Of a DNA stretch of 64,000 nucleotides, positions 1 through 11,194 are shown in pieces (the stretch's first letter is position 1; each line of letters opens with the position of its first letter). Position numbers and translations under genes: made by a program. This DNA comes from Dolomedes plantarius (lineage: Eukaryota > Arthropoda > Arachnida > Araneae > Dolomedidae). The notes under the pieces were generated by a model. That model was not told where the DNA came from and did not search any database. It was given only the letters and a program-made list of their open reading frames with translations. Location of the stretch: positions 225,659,554 through 225,723,553 of the forward strand of contig OU015490.1 of the NCBI GenBank assembly GCA_907164885.2, given 5' to 3'.

Positions 1-212
1 CGACGACTTTTTTTTTGATAGCGTGTGGACGTCCAACACCATGTCGTCTACTGCTGGTTTCACCGTCATTCATCCACTTTGCATAAGTACTAACAACTGT
101 AGGTCGCGAACAACCCACGAGTCGTGCAGTTTCGGAAATACTTGTTCCGAGACTTCGAGCCATTACAATCTGCCCTCTATCAAAATCGCTTAGATCCGCA
201 TCCTTTCCCATC
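1..212 (-). pseudogene. Tc1-A transposase, N-terminal part
   Basis: Reading the minus strand from the ATG at 212-210 gives [20 protein letters not shown] and continues as a helix-turn-helix DNA-binding domain ([20 protein letters not shown]) with the GRPH linker seen in Tc1 transposases. It matches the copy at 31265 almost residue for residue. Near the window edge the second copy has AAAGAAAAAGG where this one has nine A and one G. That is one base shorter and shifts the frame, so this copy is probably dead. The catalytic domain would lie outside the window. The start is chosen because the other copy has its only conserved methionine at the same place. Confidence 0.8.
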
Positions 213-358
213 ACACACAGAAGTAAGTGAAAGAATGATTCTTCAGACTCTCCAGCAGCAGTTAAATACCACTTCCACCTGATCACGTGCCTTCCACGTC
301 ATCCAGGGGAATTCATTGCAAAATGTAGGGGTGGTCATAATGTTTTGGCTCTTGAGTG
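1..358 (-). mobile_element. Tc1-like element A, copy 1 (cut by window edge)
   Basis: The terminal inverted repeat at about 330-358 ends in ...CTCTTGAGTG and is the same as both ends of the element at 31117-32336. It is followed by TA at 359-360, the usual Tc1/mariner target duplication. The next base belongs to an R1-like LINE, so the element was inserted into that LINE. Only the transposase 5' part lies in the window. Confidence 0.9.
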
Positions 359-360
359 TA

Positions 361-1462
361 TTACCAAACGTATCCTTAATTGTAACTCTTTCAACGAATT
401 CATTAAATTTATCCCTTTTTGCCTTCAATATTTCTCTTCTATACTTAGCTCTCTCTAATTTATATTTAATTTGTAACTCAAGGCGTTTCTGATGTTCGAT
501 CTCCTTCTGATATAACATTCTAAGAGCTCTTACCTTACTTCTTATTGTAGTCAATTTAGGATTCCACCAATATGCATTTCTTCGTGGCTTTCCCCTTTTA
601 TATCTACACTTTTTCCATAACAAGTCGTAATTTAACTGTGATACGCATTCTTCGCTATTTTTATCTATTAATGCTTCCCTCCATTTCTCCGTTAATTTCC
701 TGAGTTTAACCTGAAAGTTTATCCATTGGATATTTTTCATATCCCATCTTTTCCTGAAGTAAACTTCCGTCTGTAAATAATCTAGCGTTATGGTCAAGAT
801 AATAATGTTATGATCTGTCAGTGTATTATTATCAATTATAGCCCAGTTCTTTATTTCTGTTTCACTAAAGTCAAATGTGATAGTCAGGTCTATCCACCCA
901 AGTCCAAAAGGATCGCAGTAGGTCGGCAGACTATCCGGGTTATTATGTATAATACCCTATAAATAGTAACCATTTCCAATATCATCGTGCCGCGTAGATC
1001 TGTGGGTCTCTGCCCCCAAGTTGTTGATTTAGCATTTAAATCACCCAGTAGTAAGACTTTTTCATCTTTAAATTTTCTTAAAATTTCTTTGATATAGGTT
1101 ATGTGAGGTTCTGTTCTATCAATATTTACATTTTGCACTGGCGGTATATACGCCGAAATAACAATAAAATTAAAGTTTAAATATTGAAACCTAGCCGCCA
1201 CTACGTTTTCAGTAACATGTATCTTTACAGTTTTGATTCTCATGTTCAGTATAATTACTTCTCTAGCATCTTGTAAAGTGTGAATTAGGCGAAAATCGCC
1301 TATTAAACCAGCTACTTTTCTTTTTGAAAGATAGGGTTGATTTATTGAGACGACGTCCCAATTATGTTCAATGAAGTCTATAGAAAGTTGTGCCGCTGCT
1401 GTATAAGAATTATTTATATTTAGATGCGCCACATTAATACAAGCAGTTGAGGCATTATCCAT
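361..1462 (-). pseudogene. R1-like LINE ORF2: endonuclease and linker
   Basis: This part of ORF2 would encode the endonuclease that nicks the target DNA. The start ATG at 1462-1460 gives MDNASTACINVAHLNINN, the usual HLNINN/WNANG-type opening of LINE endonucleases. Motifs follow in order: LLLGDLNAKSTTWG, then IDLTIT, then TDHN, which correspond to the conserved D/N, D and DH active-site segments. The first two lie in different frames, so there is at least one frameshift near 890-960. After the endonuclease comes a basic linker with WWNPKL, typical of the region before the reverse transcriptase. Coding stops at 361 where Tc1-A is inserted. ORF1 and ORF2 overlap by 8 nt (ATGGATAA). Confidence 0.75.
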
Positions 1463-2236
1463 AATCAGTTTGCGATTTTATTCGCTCCACCTCGGTGCTG
1501 TAAAATTGGCACCTCATATCGGTGGGCTTGTGGTCGATATCTACTTTAATTCTGCTCGTTAAATTTAACCTTTTGCAATTCGAACAGCATGCGTCATTTG
1601 CACAATCCTTCATTTCATGACCTTATCTACCACAGTTCTTACAAGTCGGTATTTCTGCTTTACAATATTTTATTGGGTGACCGAATTTCCAACATCTAAC
1701 ACAGACTCTTGGTCGTACATAATCCTTGAAATTAAAGCTTTCCCACTCTAACTTAAGTCTTTTAAGATCCTTAATTCTCTTATATACTTCTCCTGTTACA
1801 AAAATTATCCAATTAGTCCCTCTTTCTATTTTATATTTCGTTATCACTTTGGTTTCTGCGTCTTCCAATTATTCATTAAATTTTATCAGTTTGTCAATAA
1901 ACTCTTTATCTTCATAGTCCTTCTGAACATTGTATATTATTATATTAGGGTTCTTTTTCCTTGGTTTTTCAACTTTAAATTCTGTTCTCAGCATTTTTTC
2001 CCATTTCTTCTATAATTTTTTCGATGTCTTTTTTTTTCAAACCCAAATAGGACTCCCCCTCTATTTATTCTCCTACATACTGTCACGGCTCCTTTAAATT
2101 TACCCGGATCTATATTTTTCTGCACCGTTAGTCTCGTTTCAATGGATGTTTGTTCTGCATTTGGATATATTGAGATTAAGGGGAGTCTCACCTTTGAACC
2201 TTCAAAAGATCGAATTTTCAGTTTTCGCATATTCAT
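1455..2236 (-). pseudogene. R1-like LINE ORF1 (gag-like), C-terminal part
   Basis: This is an RNA-binding ORF1 protein of a LINE. Its middle part (MNMRKLKIRSFEGSKVRLPL, near 2236-1990) precedes a zinc-knuckle region: CVRCWKFGHPIKYC near 1690 fits CX2CX4HX4C, and a second knuckle, CKNCGR-stop-GHEMKDC, is broken by an in-frame TAA near 1623. The frame then runs on to a TAA at 1457-1455 that overlaps the ORF2 start. There is also a frame change between about 1870 and 1990. The copy is therefore inactive. The N-terminal part is absent here. Confidence 0.7.
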
Positions 2237-2260
2237 AATATTTGAAGTTTTCTGAATCGT

Positions 2261-2635
2261 TTAAACCAAACCGCATCAAAATATTCCAATTACAACCGCT
2301 ACAATCACGAAATAAAAAAAAATAACACCTCTGAGATGAACAGCTGACTCGGGCATTTAAATCACCCATCCGTTGTTTACATTACTTTCGCACTCCTATC
2401 TTTACTTCCGTCCATCCTCTGACTCTTATTTATTGACTTGTTGACCCCATGGTTTATATTTTTCGGCTTCTGATTCCAGTAGGATATGTACTACTCAACT
2501 TTTAGAGTAGTTGGTATTCGGCTTGTTTACTTTCTGAAACGTTGTTTGAGTTCTGTTTGACATATCTCGCAGTTCTCAAGTGATTTTTATGGTATTTTCT
2601 GTCTGTTTTTTAAATTTTATTCCTGATTAATTGCT
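2261..2635. other. No gene recognised; flank between LINE and Mutator-like gene
   Basis: AT-rich sequence without a coding signal. It should contain the left end of the Mutator-like element if that element is complete, but I could not find a convincing terminal inverted repeat matching the sequence after 11933. Confidence 0.5.
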
Positions 2636-4377
2636 ATGGATAGCAAACAGGGGAAAAAAGCATAAATTCAGGGGAAACCAATTTAGGAAGAAAACGAATG
2701 AAGGTAAAAAACTGAGTGCTTCCAGTAAAAAACTTAGTACTGATAAATGTACTTTGATATGAGGCGGTGAAAGGCAAAGTGCTGTAAGTCAGTAAGTCAA
2801 GTGGTGTAAGTCAAAAGAGTTTTACTGTAAAAACTACAAAAAATTCCACTATAAATTGACCAAATTATAATTCATAATAATTATTATACTATAGCAAATA
2901 ATAATTATTTGCAATTCCACTATAAATTGAACATGGAGATTACATATTTGCCCTCAAATAAAAAAAGTTGAAAATGTGACTTACACCACTTTGCCTTTCA
3001 CCGCCTCATATCTGAAACTGAATTCAGCGGCTATTGTTTGATTGGCGAAGGTATTGTTTTTAAGCAATACAAGAATGCGTTTCATGTAAAATTGGCGGTG
3101 TAAATATAAGGATAAATTGTGAAACTGTGTATGGACTATCCGAAAAAATTAGCATTTACTGTGACTGTTGTGGTGAATTATCTTCTACCAGAAACTCAGC
3201 TATGATTGGGGAAAGAAAGAATTTACCTGAAATTAACTCTAGATATGTATATGCTATGCGAACACTAGGTCAAGGTTTATATGGGGCAAAGATGTTTTGT
3301 GGCATCATGGACTTGTCAAAGCCCGTGACAGTGAATGCATACAGCTCACTAATCAAAAACATAAGAGATGTGACTGGCATTATGGCCAAAAAGAGCATGG
3401 CCTCAGCTGCACAGGAAGAAGTTGAAGCAAATGAGAGTATAGATTTGACTATAAGCGGGGATGGCACATGGAAAACCCGTGGCCATACCTCTTTAGTTGG
3501 AGTATGTACAGTGATAGGATCTACGGTTAAGTTATTGACACCGAGGTACTGTCTTCCCATTGTAGAGGCTGCACTTACTGGGGAGGTATCCGCTCTGGAA
3601 AGAAATATGAGGAGTGGAGCAAGGAAGACTTCAAAACATGCCAAAAGAATCATAGCGGTTCAGCTGCAATGATGGAAGTCGTAGGCATGCAGAGAATTTT
3701 TGAACGTTCGACTCTCCTGCACAATGTTCGTTACTCTCAATATATTGTTGATGGCAATTGTAAAGCATTTGCTGCTGTTGAGAAATCAAAACCATATGGC
3801 GACAATTTTGTTATATCAAAAATTGAGTGCGTTGGCCATATGCAAAAAAGAATGGGGTCAAGACTGAGGAAGCGAAAACAAGAAATAAAAGGAAAGAAAT
3901 TATGTGACGGGAAAACGATAAGTGGTAAAGGTAGGCTTACAGATGGTGTAATTAATAAATTAACATTATATTATGGAAACGCTATCAGAAAACATTCAGA
4001 CTGTGTTAAAGCTATGCAACGTGATATTTGGGCCATATTTTATCACAAAAGGTCAACAGATTTGGAACCAACTCATCACTTCTGCCCAGAAGGAATTGAT
4101 TCGTGGTGCACCTATCAAAAATTATCAGCAGAGGGTGCGCAACAAGCAAATTATGAACACAAAAATGTGATTTCACCATTTGTCATGGATGAGATAAGAC
4201 ATATTCAAAGATCTGAGTATGCCTTCCGTATTGAAAAGATGTTTGGGAGGACATACCCAAAATGCAAACGAATCTTTAAATGCTATAATTTGGAAACTAT
4301 GCCCAAAAATATCTGGCTCTGGTCCAGACGTAGTTGAAGTAACTGTAGTAAATGAAGCTGATGTTTTATTTAATAAC
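2636..4377 (+). pseudogene. Mutator-like transposase, N-terminal and central part
   Basis: This resembles the Mutator-like transposase family of arthropods (the Pfam Mutator family as I recall it), which cuts and rejoins element ends. A basic N-terminus starts at ATG 2636 and, after a frameshift near 2660, reads HKFRGNQFRKK. A MITE interrupts codons at 2760-3008; removing it with one TA rejoins the frame. Further on are YGLSEKISIYCDCC, the motif LTISGDGTWKTRGHTSLVGV with the first catalytic aspartate, and YIVDGNCKAF with a probable second one. KPYGD, IECVGHMQKRMGSRLRK and the SWCKYQK-like SWCTYQK segment are also family hallmarks. Further breaks are an in-frame stop near 3094, a frameshift near 3560 and another near 4260. 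Coding ends at 4377, where Rep-A is inserted. The C-terminus resumes at 11705. Confidence 0.8.
2760..3008. mobile_element. 249-bp MITE with TA target duplication
   Basis: Terminal inverted repeats start TGAGGCGGTGAAAGGCAAAG and end in the exact complement at 2989-3008. TA flanks both ends (2758-2759, 3009-3010). There is no coding. Removing the element and one TA restores the Mutator-like reading frame (...STDKCTLI + SETEFSGYC...). The interior holds a repeated TTCCACTATAAATTGA (about 2845 and 2915) and a short AT palindrome. Confidence 0.85.
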
Positions 4378-5059
4378 TAGCTGAAAACCCGCGCTTCGAT
4401 ACGGAGTACATTCAAATTAAATACAACGGTCAACGTATGCAATTTATGCCACAAAATAAATATATATATTTATAATAAATGCGATGATCAATGTATACAA
4501 TTGATGTAAAATATATATCTATCTATATATATATATTTATAAAAAAATCGTAAGGGATATGCATTTTTTTTTATAATATCCAATCGTCTGCTGCATTAGA
4601 AAGAGAAAAAAATATATTTTTTGTCTATTTAGTTGTTACGCACGTGACGATAAATTTATTGAAAGTACCAGAAAAAGAAATCACGTGATCAACATTTAAA
4701 AAATTAAATTCTAAAAATTAATCTTTAAAAATTCACCAAAAATCAGGAAATGGAGGTAAAAATTCGAAATTTAATTGAAGGAATTTTTGTGATCTTTCTC
4801 GTGATATAAATTTTAAAACCCTCAATGTATTATTTTAAATGCAAACGTAAAAAAAGTTTAAAAAACAGCTTAAAAATTTAATTTAAAAAATCTAAGAAGA
4901 ATTTTTGAAAAATCTTTCTTAGTGCACCCCTACACTATAAGAAGAATCGCCATGCAAAATTTCAGCCCTTTAGGCCCAGCGGTTTGGTCTGTGCGTTGTA
5001 TGTCAGTCAGTCAGTCAGTGAATGAATGAGTCAGTTACGGAACTGTTTTATATATATAG
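4376..5059 (+). repeat. Rep-A copy 1
   Basis: Dispersed repeat of about 690 bp. It begins ACTAGCTGAAAACCCGCGCT and has an internal (TA)n stretch after AATAAATGCGAYGATC. It ends with TCAGTCAGTCAGTGAATGAA, then GGAACTGTTTTATATATA. No coding frame is seen. The class is unknown; the head-to-tail arrangement and simple-sequence 3' end could fit a non-autonomous non-LTR or Penelope-type element. Confidence 0.8.
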
Positions 5060-5147
5060 ACTAGCTGAAAACCCGCGCTTCGCTACGGAGTACATTCAAA
5101 TTAAATACAACGGTCAATGTATGCAATTAATGCCAATATATATATAT
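5060..5147 (+). repeat. Rep-A copy 2, 5' part
   Basis: Follows copy 1 directly, head to tail. It stops in its (TA)n tract, where Rep-B begins at 5148. Its other part resumes at about 10392. Confidence 0.75.
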
Positions 5148-6420
5148 ACTAGCTGAAGTACCCGGCATTGCCCGGGATTTTAACAATATTTGTTAACCAA
5201 AATCAACACAGTATAAATAACATTGAAAGAGTATATATGAAATGTTATACACATCTCAGAATTCAGGAATTTCAGCCTTTCATCTTTGAAGCACTAAAAT
5301 CTGAAAAGTAAAAATGTCAAATTGTCTAATGTTTGCTAACCACAATTAATTTAAAACTAAACACGTTATAAATAACATAGAAAAAAACATGTGAAATCTT
5401 ATACACATGAATAAAATGAAAACCGAATAAAAAATATATAAAATTATAATAAACTCCTCAGAATTCAGCTAGATTTAGCCTTTTATCATTTGGGCAAAAA
5501 AAGAAGCTGAAATTACAGGTTTAGCTGAAATTTCCAATAGAACCTTGATATGACTCTAGCGTTGCCTCTTAAAAATTGAAGTGTTTGATTGAGGGCTGCA
5601 AACCATTCAACTCCTCTCCACATTAAACTCCTATAAACATCCTCTACATATTAAATTCCTTTTCTCTCCATAATAAACTCCTCAGAATTTTGGTAGATTC
5701 AGCCTTTCATCATAGTACCACTAAAACCTGAAACATCCTCTCCAGAAATATAAATTTATTAATTACAATAATTAAACTCACGCAAATGTATAAATTACAT
5801 AAGTTTTTTAACCAACATTTGAATAATTCGTAAATGAAAAAGCATATGAAAATAAAGATAATAAGAACTTCCGGAATCGAAATTAATTACCCTTAATTTT
5901 TAATTAATAAAAAACCAACATAATATGAATAAAAACGATAGTTGTTTAAAAGCATATGAAAATAAAGCTATTATAAAGATAATAATAAAAAAAGCATATG
6001 AAAATAATGCTCGCGTATGAAGTTAACTTTATGATATAAAGATAGTAATAATAATATAAACCGCGTGCATAAAATATTTAGCTTTTCAAGCGAAATAAAT
6101 TAATTTTTAGAAAAAAACTACTTTTAATCGAGAAATTAAATACATTGCGCAAAATTTTGATTTTACCAACTTTCTACCCTACAATTTACACCCTACTTCT
6201 TTGTAGTTAGGTGTTGAAACATCCTCTTTGAAATATTTACACCCTACTTCATTTAAATAGGGTGTAAATATAAAGTTTTCACAGCGAATTGAATGCCAGT
6301 TAAAAATTATTGTTGTTTAAAATCATATGAAAATTACGCTATAAAGATAAAAAAAGCATAGGAAAATAATGAGTGCGCATGAAGTTAACGTTACGATATA
6401 AAGATAGTAATAATAATATA

Positions 6421-7828
6421 CACTGCTGGCCACTGTAAATGCAACACCCTTAAGGAAACATGCAAATAACATGAAATTTACAACATGCATTAGCGGAGGT
6501 GAGATATGCAAATGATTAGAATTTCAGCGCAGACGCACATCACGCGCGCCTGTGGCGCCACTTCAAAACGCTATTTAAGGCTTGGAGATTTCGACGATTT
6601 CAAGTTCGGCAATTGTGTTTTTCTTGTGGTTTTTTAAAAAAACGATCAATTATGCCTCGTCGAAAACAGCGATCATCTTTTGATCAAGTATCCGAGTTCG
6701 ACAGAGGAAGGATAGTGGCCTACCGAGATTGTGGATTATCTTTCAGGGAAATCGGTAGTCGTGTTGGACGAAACCAAACAACTGTAATGCGGATATGTGA
6801 TCGTTGGATGCAGGAGGGTACGACGGATCGGCGTGCTCGATCGCATCCACCTCAGCGCACCACTTCACGTGATGACAGGTAAATTGTGCGCATGGCAGTG
6901 ACGGATCGCTCAGTCAAATCACGAACCACAGCACAGCACATGCAGTCTGTAACGCATCATCCAGTGTCTGCGCGTACCATTCGACGCCGTTTACAGCAGA
7001 GTGGTCTGTCCGCAAGACGTCCATTGCTTTGTCTACCCTTGACGCAGAACCACAGACGTCTCCGCCGCCAATGGTGCGATGACAGAAGGATGTGGACGGC
7101 AGAATGGAATGAAATTGTCTTTACTGACGAGTCATGCTTCTGTCTGCAACACCACGATGGTCGCATTCGAGTCTGGAGACACCGTGAAGAGAGGATGCTG
7201 AACAGCTGCGTTATGCACCGCCACACTGGTCCTGCACCGGGTATTATGGTATGGGGCGGTATTGGATATCACTCACGCACACCTCTAGTACGCATTGCAG
7301 GTACTTTAAACAGCTAGCGCTACATCTCCGAGGTGTTGGAGCCAGTTGTCCTTCCTTACCTTCAGGGCTTGCCCACAGCCATATTTCAACAGGATAATGC
7401 GCGACCACACGTGGCACGCATTGTCCAACGGTTCTTCGTCAATCGCCAGATTGAATTGCTTCCCTGGCCGCCTCGCTCTTCGGATCTTTCGCCGATAGAA
7501 AACATGTGGTCCATGGTTGCTCTACGATTGACCCAGATTCCAACCCCAGCTGCCACAGCAGATCAACTTTGGCAACGTGCGGAAGCTGCTTGGTCTGCTG
7601 TACCCCAAGAACTCATCCAAAGTCTCTTTGAATCAATGCCGAGGCGTGTGGCAGCGGTGATCTCCAACAATGGCGGCTACTCTGGCTACTGATTTTGGCA
7701 GGAACCACACTTCACAGAATTCTATAAATTTAATCATTTGATACTTGGTCAACATGTTATCTACAAAATAAATTTTGTTGTGATATCTCTTGTCTTTCTT
7801 GGTGTTGCAATTTGGGTGGCCAGCAGTG
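6421..7828 (+). mobile_element. Tc1-like element B, copy 1
   Basis: The ends are CACTGCTGGCCACTGTAAAT and the complement GGGTGGCCAGCAGTG, flanked by TA at 6419-6420 and 7829-7830. This 1408-bp copy has full-length termini on both sides; the copies at 34303 and 48413 are shortened. The left flank is Rep-B and the right flank an inverted Rep-A. Confidence 0.92.
6652..7692 (+). pseudogene. Element B transposase, two nonsense mutations
   Basis: A Tc1-type DDE transposase that would bind the element ends and insert at TA. The start ATG at 6652 gives MPRRKQRSSFDQVSEFDRGR. A helix-turn-helix (LSFREIGSRVGRNQTTVMRI) is followed by a second one (HHPVSARTIRRRLQQSG). The catalytic residues are D in FTDES, D in QQDNARPH and E in SPIENMW, with 34 residues between the last two. 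It is broken by TAA at 6880-6882 and TAG near 7315. Both positions are glutamine codons (CAA, CAG) in the copy at 48413-49563, so these are C-to-T changes. FTDESCF also replaces FTDESRF of the other copies. The C-terminus GGYSGY and its stop are present. Confidence 0.9.
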
Positions 7829-8192
7829 TATATATATAAAACAGTTCCGTAACTAACTGACTGACTGACTGATTGACTGACAGACATACAACGTACAGAC
7901 CAAACCGCGGGAAATAAAAGGGCTGAAATTTTGCATGGCGATTCTTCTTATAGTGTAGGAGTGCACTAAGAAAGATTTTTGAAAAATTCTTAGATTTTTT
8001 TAAAATTAAATTTTTTAGTTGTTTTAGTAACTTTTTTTAAGTTTGCATTTAAAATAATAATAATTTGAGGGTTATAAAATTTATATCACGAAAAAGATCA
8101 TAAAAATTCCTTTAATATGAAATCTTTTTCGAATCTTTACCTCCATTTTATAATTTTTGGTGAATTTTTAAAGATTAATTTTTAGAATTTAA

Positions 8193-8665
8193 CCTTTTAC
8201 ATGCCACACTATGATCAAGGAATAAAGTACCATATTTTGCTGCTTAACTTTGGTCGATAACTTCCAGGAAGTCTGTCCAACAGGTGTACTCCACTCATTC
8301 CTTTATTATATAATTTTATAATGTAAGGTTAAGGAAAATCAACTTTTATTTTAGCTCGGACATATCTTTTTGCTCTTCCTAATGGTTCGTGAGTGATAAA
8401 ATTTGATGTAATAGTTACAACAAAACTATCGTTCCAACGGCACATATAAACTTCTCCATCGCATCGGTAATCAAACTCTCCACGTTGAAATTTCGATATT
8501 TCTTTTGCTGTTTTAAGAGAACATTGTCCCGTTCTGGAATCTCGCACTGTGCCGATTGCCTTAAAGCCTTTGTTAGATAAATCTGTCAGCAGACTGTACG
8601 ATGTAAAAAATGTTATCGAAAAATATTTTGCGTTTCTCTGGATTGTCAATAAAAGATAATAGTTA
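8193..8665 (-). mobile_element. piggyBac-type transposon fragment
   Basis: Begins directly after TTAA in Rep-A (GAATTTAA then CCTTTTACATGCC), which fits piggyBac target choice. The other end is not defined. It holds the C-terminal piece of a piggyBac transposase. Confidence 0.6.
8329..8649 (-). pseudogene. piggyBac transposase fragment
   Basis: The frame includes FFTSYSLLTDLSNKGF, AIGTVRDSRTGQCSL, GEFDYRCDGEVYMCRWNDS and EPLGRAKRYVRAKIKVDF. These are the order and spacing of the segment just after the second catalytic aspartate of piggyBac transposases (normally preceded by FDNFFTSY). Here the aspartate position reads SITFFTSY, so a catalytic residue appears lost. Only about 100 of roughly 550-600 residues remain. 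It is a dead fragment on the minus strand inside Rep-A. Confidence 0.8.
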
Positions 8666-8912
8666 GGAGACTTTTTTCTAGATAATGCGGCAGACGATTG
8701 GACATTATTAAAAAAAATATTAAAATAACGTAAAAGATATGTTCCTCAAACTGTACTACATTAACTGTACTATATTCTTTAGTATGTCCTATGAGATTTA
8801 ATTTGAATATTTTTTTCTACATTATTTTGTCTATAAGAATATCCCTTACGAATTTTTTATTAATATATTTTTTGTTTTTTTTACATCAATCGTATACATT
8901 GATCGTCGTATT

Positions 8913-8916
<4 letters not shown>

Positions 8917-9000
<84 letters not shown>
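8917..9000. repeat. (TA)n microsatellite
   Basis: About 84 bases of alternating T and A, the internal tract of the inverted Rep-A. Confidence 0.95.
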
Positions 9001-9003
<3 letters not shown>

Positions 9004-10391
9004 CATTAATTGCATACACTGACATTGTATTTAATTTGAATGTACCGTTCGCTTAGGAACACCTCCTAAACGAACGTTTAATAGGTGTTGGTTTATGGAA
9101 TACTGAAAGTTTAAAATAGTGGCGCCATCTATTGCTCATCTGTGAATCGAGAATCGCATCCTTCAAAAATTCTTGGTTATCCTAATTGTTAGCAATACAA
9201 TGCCCAGAAATAAATTATTGATGAATGTTTGTTAACCAAAATCAATTTTAAAACTAAACACAGTATAAATAACATAGAAAAGATTTAGCCTTTATCATTG
9301 GAGCAAAAAATCCTGGAAAGTAAAGCATAAAATATATAAATTTATAATAAACCTACCAAAATCCATTAAAAAACTAAACACAATATAAATAACATAGAAT
9401 AAAAAAGCATACGAAATGTTATACACATTAATAATATGAAAACCAATTAAAAATATATAAATGTATAATAAACTCCTCAGATTTCAGCTATATTCGGTCT
9501 TTCATCATAAAAAGGTGAAAAAAAAAATAAAATAAAAATAATTTTAAAAAATAATAAAATAAAATAATAATAATAATTTAAAAAATAATAAAATAAAATA
9601 AAGATAATAATTAAAAAAATAATAAAATAAAAGCTGAAATAAAAAAGCCTTCATAAAAAAGCTGAAAATACAGGTTTAGCAAAATTTGCACGATCCCATA
9701 CTCGAACCCGAGTCTTACGCGGTACCAAACGAACCATTTTAACGAACACGCCACGATTATACTCAACACTGTTGAGTGAAGTATAAAATATACGCAATGA
9801 GTTTTTTTGGAAAGTTGCTATGGGTTGGTGAATATACATACATTTATGGAGTAAGAGGAGTTTTAAGTGAGAAATAAGTTAGCAGGATAGAAGATTAGTC
9901 TTTAACTCTTCCATAGACACAAAGACATAAGCTAGGGGGATTGCAGTAGCGATTAAAATAGATCGTGACACTTAGCGTGGTTGATTCGAATTTTCCATCG
10001 CGTGTGAGAGTGTCAATATGCCGTTGGATCCGATTTATTTTAGAGTATAAAATCTGACTTGAAAGATTATTATTTTCATTTATTATTCTGGTTTAATATA
10101 TAACTTGAAACTTTTTGATTTTATTTATTTTTATCTTTTCGCTCGCTGTTTGCCAGCTAACCCTAACGTGGACGCCATATTCAGAGGGGTGATTCCACAA
10201 AGTGTAACAGCTTACAAATTGTTGGTTTTTTATTAATTAAAAATCAACGGTAATTAATTTCCATTTTTGAAGTTCTTCAGACCCTCCGCTGTTTTTAAAG
10301 ACGCCTGTGTGTAAAATTTCACGATCGTTGCTCCTAAACTGTGGATTTCTATACAATTACAGAGAGACAAACATTCATTTTTATATATTAG

Positions 10392-10996
10392 ATATATATA
10401 TATTTGTAATAAATGCGACGATCAATGTATACAATTGATGTAAAATATATATATATATAAATATATATATATTTATAAAAAAATCGTAAGGGATATTTAT
10501 TTTTTTTTGATAATATCCAATCGTCTGCTGCATTAGAAAGAAAAAGAATATCATTTTTGTCTATTTAGTTGTTATGCACGTGACGATAAATTTATTTAAA
10601 GTACCAGAAAAAGAAATCACATGATCAACATTTAATAAATTAAATTCTTAAAATTAATCTTTAAAAATTCACCAAAAATCAGAAAATCAAGGTAAAGGTT
10701 CGAAAAAGATTTCATTTTGAAGGAATTTTTATGATCGTTCTCGCGATATAAATTTTATAACCCTCAATGTATTATTTTAAATGAAAACGTAAAAATTTTA
10801 AAAAACAGCTTAAAAATTTAATTTAAAAAAATCTAAGAAGAATTTTTGAAAAATCTTTCTTAGTGCACCCCTACACTATTAGAAGAATCGCCATGCAAAA
10901 TTTCAGCCCTTTAGGTCCAGCGATTTGGTCTGTGCGTTGTATGTCAGTCAGTCAGTGAATGAATGAGTCAGTTACGGAACTGTTTTTTATATATAG
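10392..10996 (+). repeat. Rep-A copy 2, 3' part
   Basis: Resumes at the (TA)n/AATAAATGCGACGATC part of Rep-A and runs to the usual GGAACTGTTTTTTATATATA end. With 5060-5147 it makes one complete copy split by Rep-B. Confidence 0.75.
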
Positions 10997-11128
10997 ACTA
11001 GCTAAAAACCTGCGCTTCGCTACGGAGTATATTCAAATTAAATACAATGGTCAATGTATGCAATTAATACCAAACAAAAAATAAATATATATACCTATAA
11101 TAAATGCGACGATCAGTGTATACAATGA

Positions 11129-11194
<66 letters not shown>

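Larger units (their letters stand above)
361..2260 (-). mobile_element. R1-like non-LTR retrotransposon fragment
   Basis: Read on the minus strand this has, in order, an ORF1 with CCHC knuckles, an overlapping ORF2 start, an apurinic-type endonuclease and the linker before the reverse transcriptase. The RT itself is missing because a Tc1-like element interrupts it at 359-360 and the window ends. The arrangement fits R1/Jockey-group LINEs; assignment to R1 is by general appearance only. The upstream ORF1 N-terminus is not adjacent; a matching piece in the right order and strand lies at 12541-13023. Confidence 0.75.
7829..9043 (-). repeat. Rep-A, inverted copy, interrupted
   Basis: Reverse complement of Rep-A: it opens with the complement of the GTTACGGAACTG end, includes CAAAATTTCAGCC and CAATCGTCTGCYGC segments, and reaches the GTACATTCAAATTAAATAC start at about 9043, where the first ~20 bases are lost. 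A piggyBac-type fragment interrupts it at 8193-8665 and its (TA)n is expanded. Confidence 0.7.
5148..10391 (+). repeat. Rep-B, interrupted repeat
   Basis: Starts ACTAGCTGAAGTACCCGGCA, related in its first bases to Rep-A, and ends near 10391 with CAGAGAGACAAACATTCATT followed by a TATATTAGAT tail. The body is AT-rich and internally repetitive: a segment ending GATAGTAATAATAATATA occurs near 6035 and again near 6420, about 375 bp apart, and TTTGTTAACCAAAATCAA-type segments recur near 5190 and 9235. It is interrupted by element B (6421-7828) and an inverted Rep-A (7829-9043). No gene is visible in the rest. Confidence 0.55.

Noticed and set aside
6957..7226. Open frames antisense to element B transposase (also at 34905 and 48757)
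   Set aside because: Shadows of the transposase; they are similar in all copies only because the coding strand is.
8791..9009. Open frame rich in isoleucine and tyrosine
   Set aside because: It is the translation of the (TA)n microsatellite; the same holds for frames at 30916, 34080-34498, 36491, 49670 and 57186-57542.
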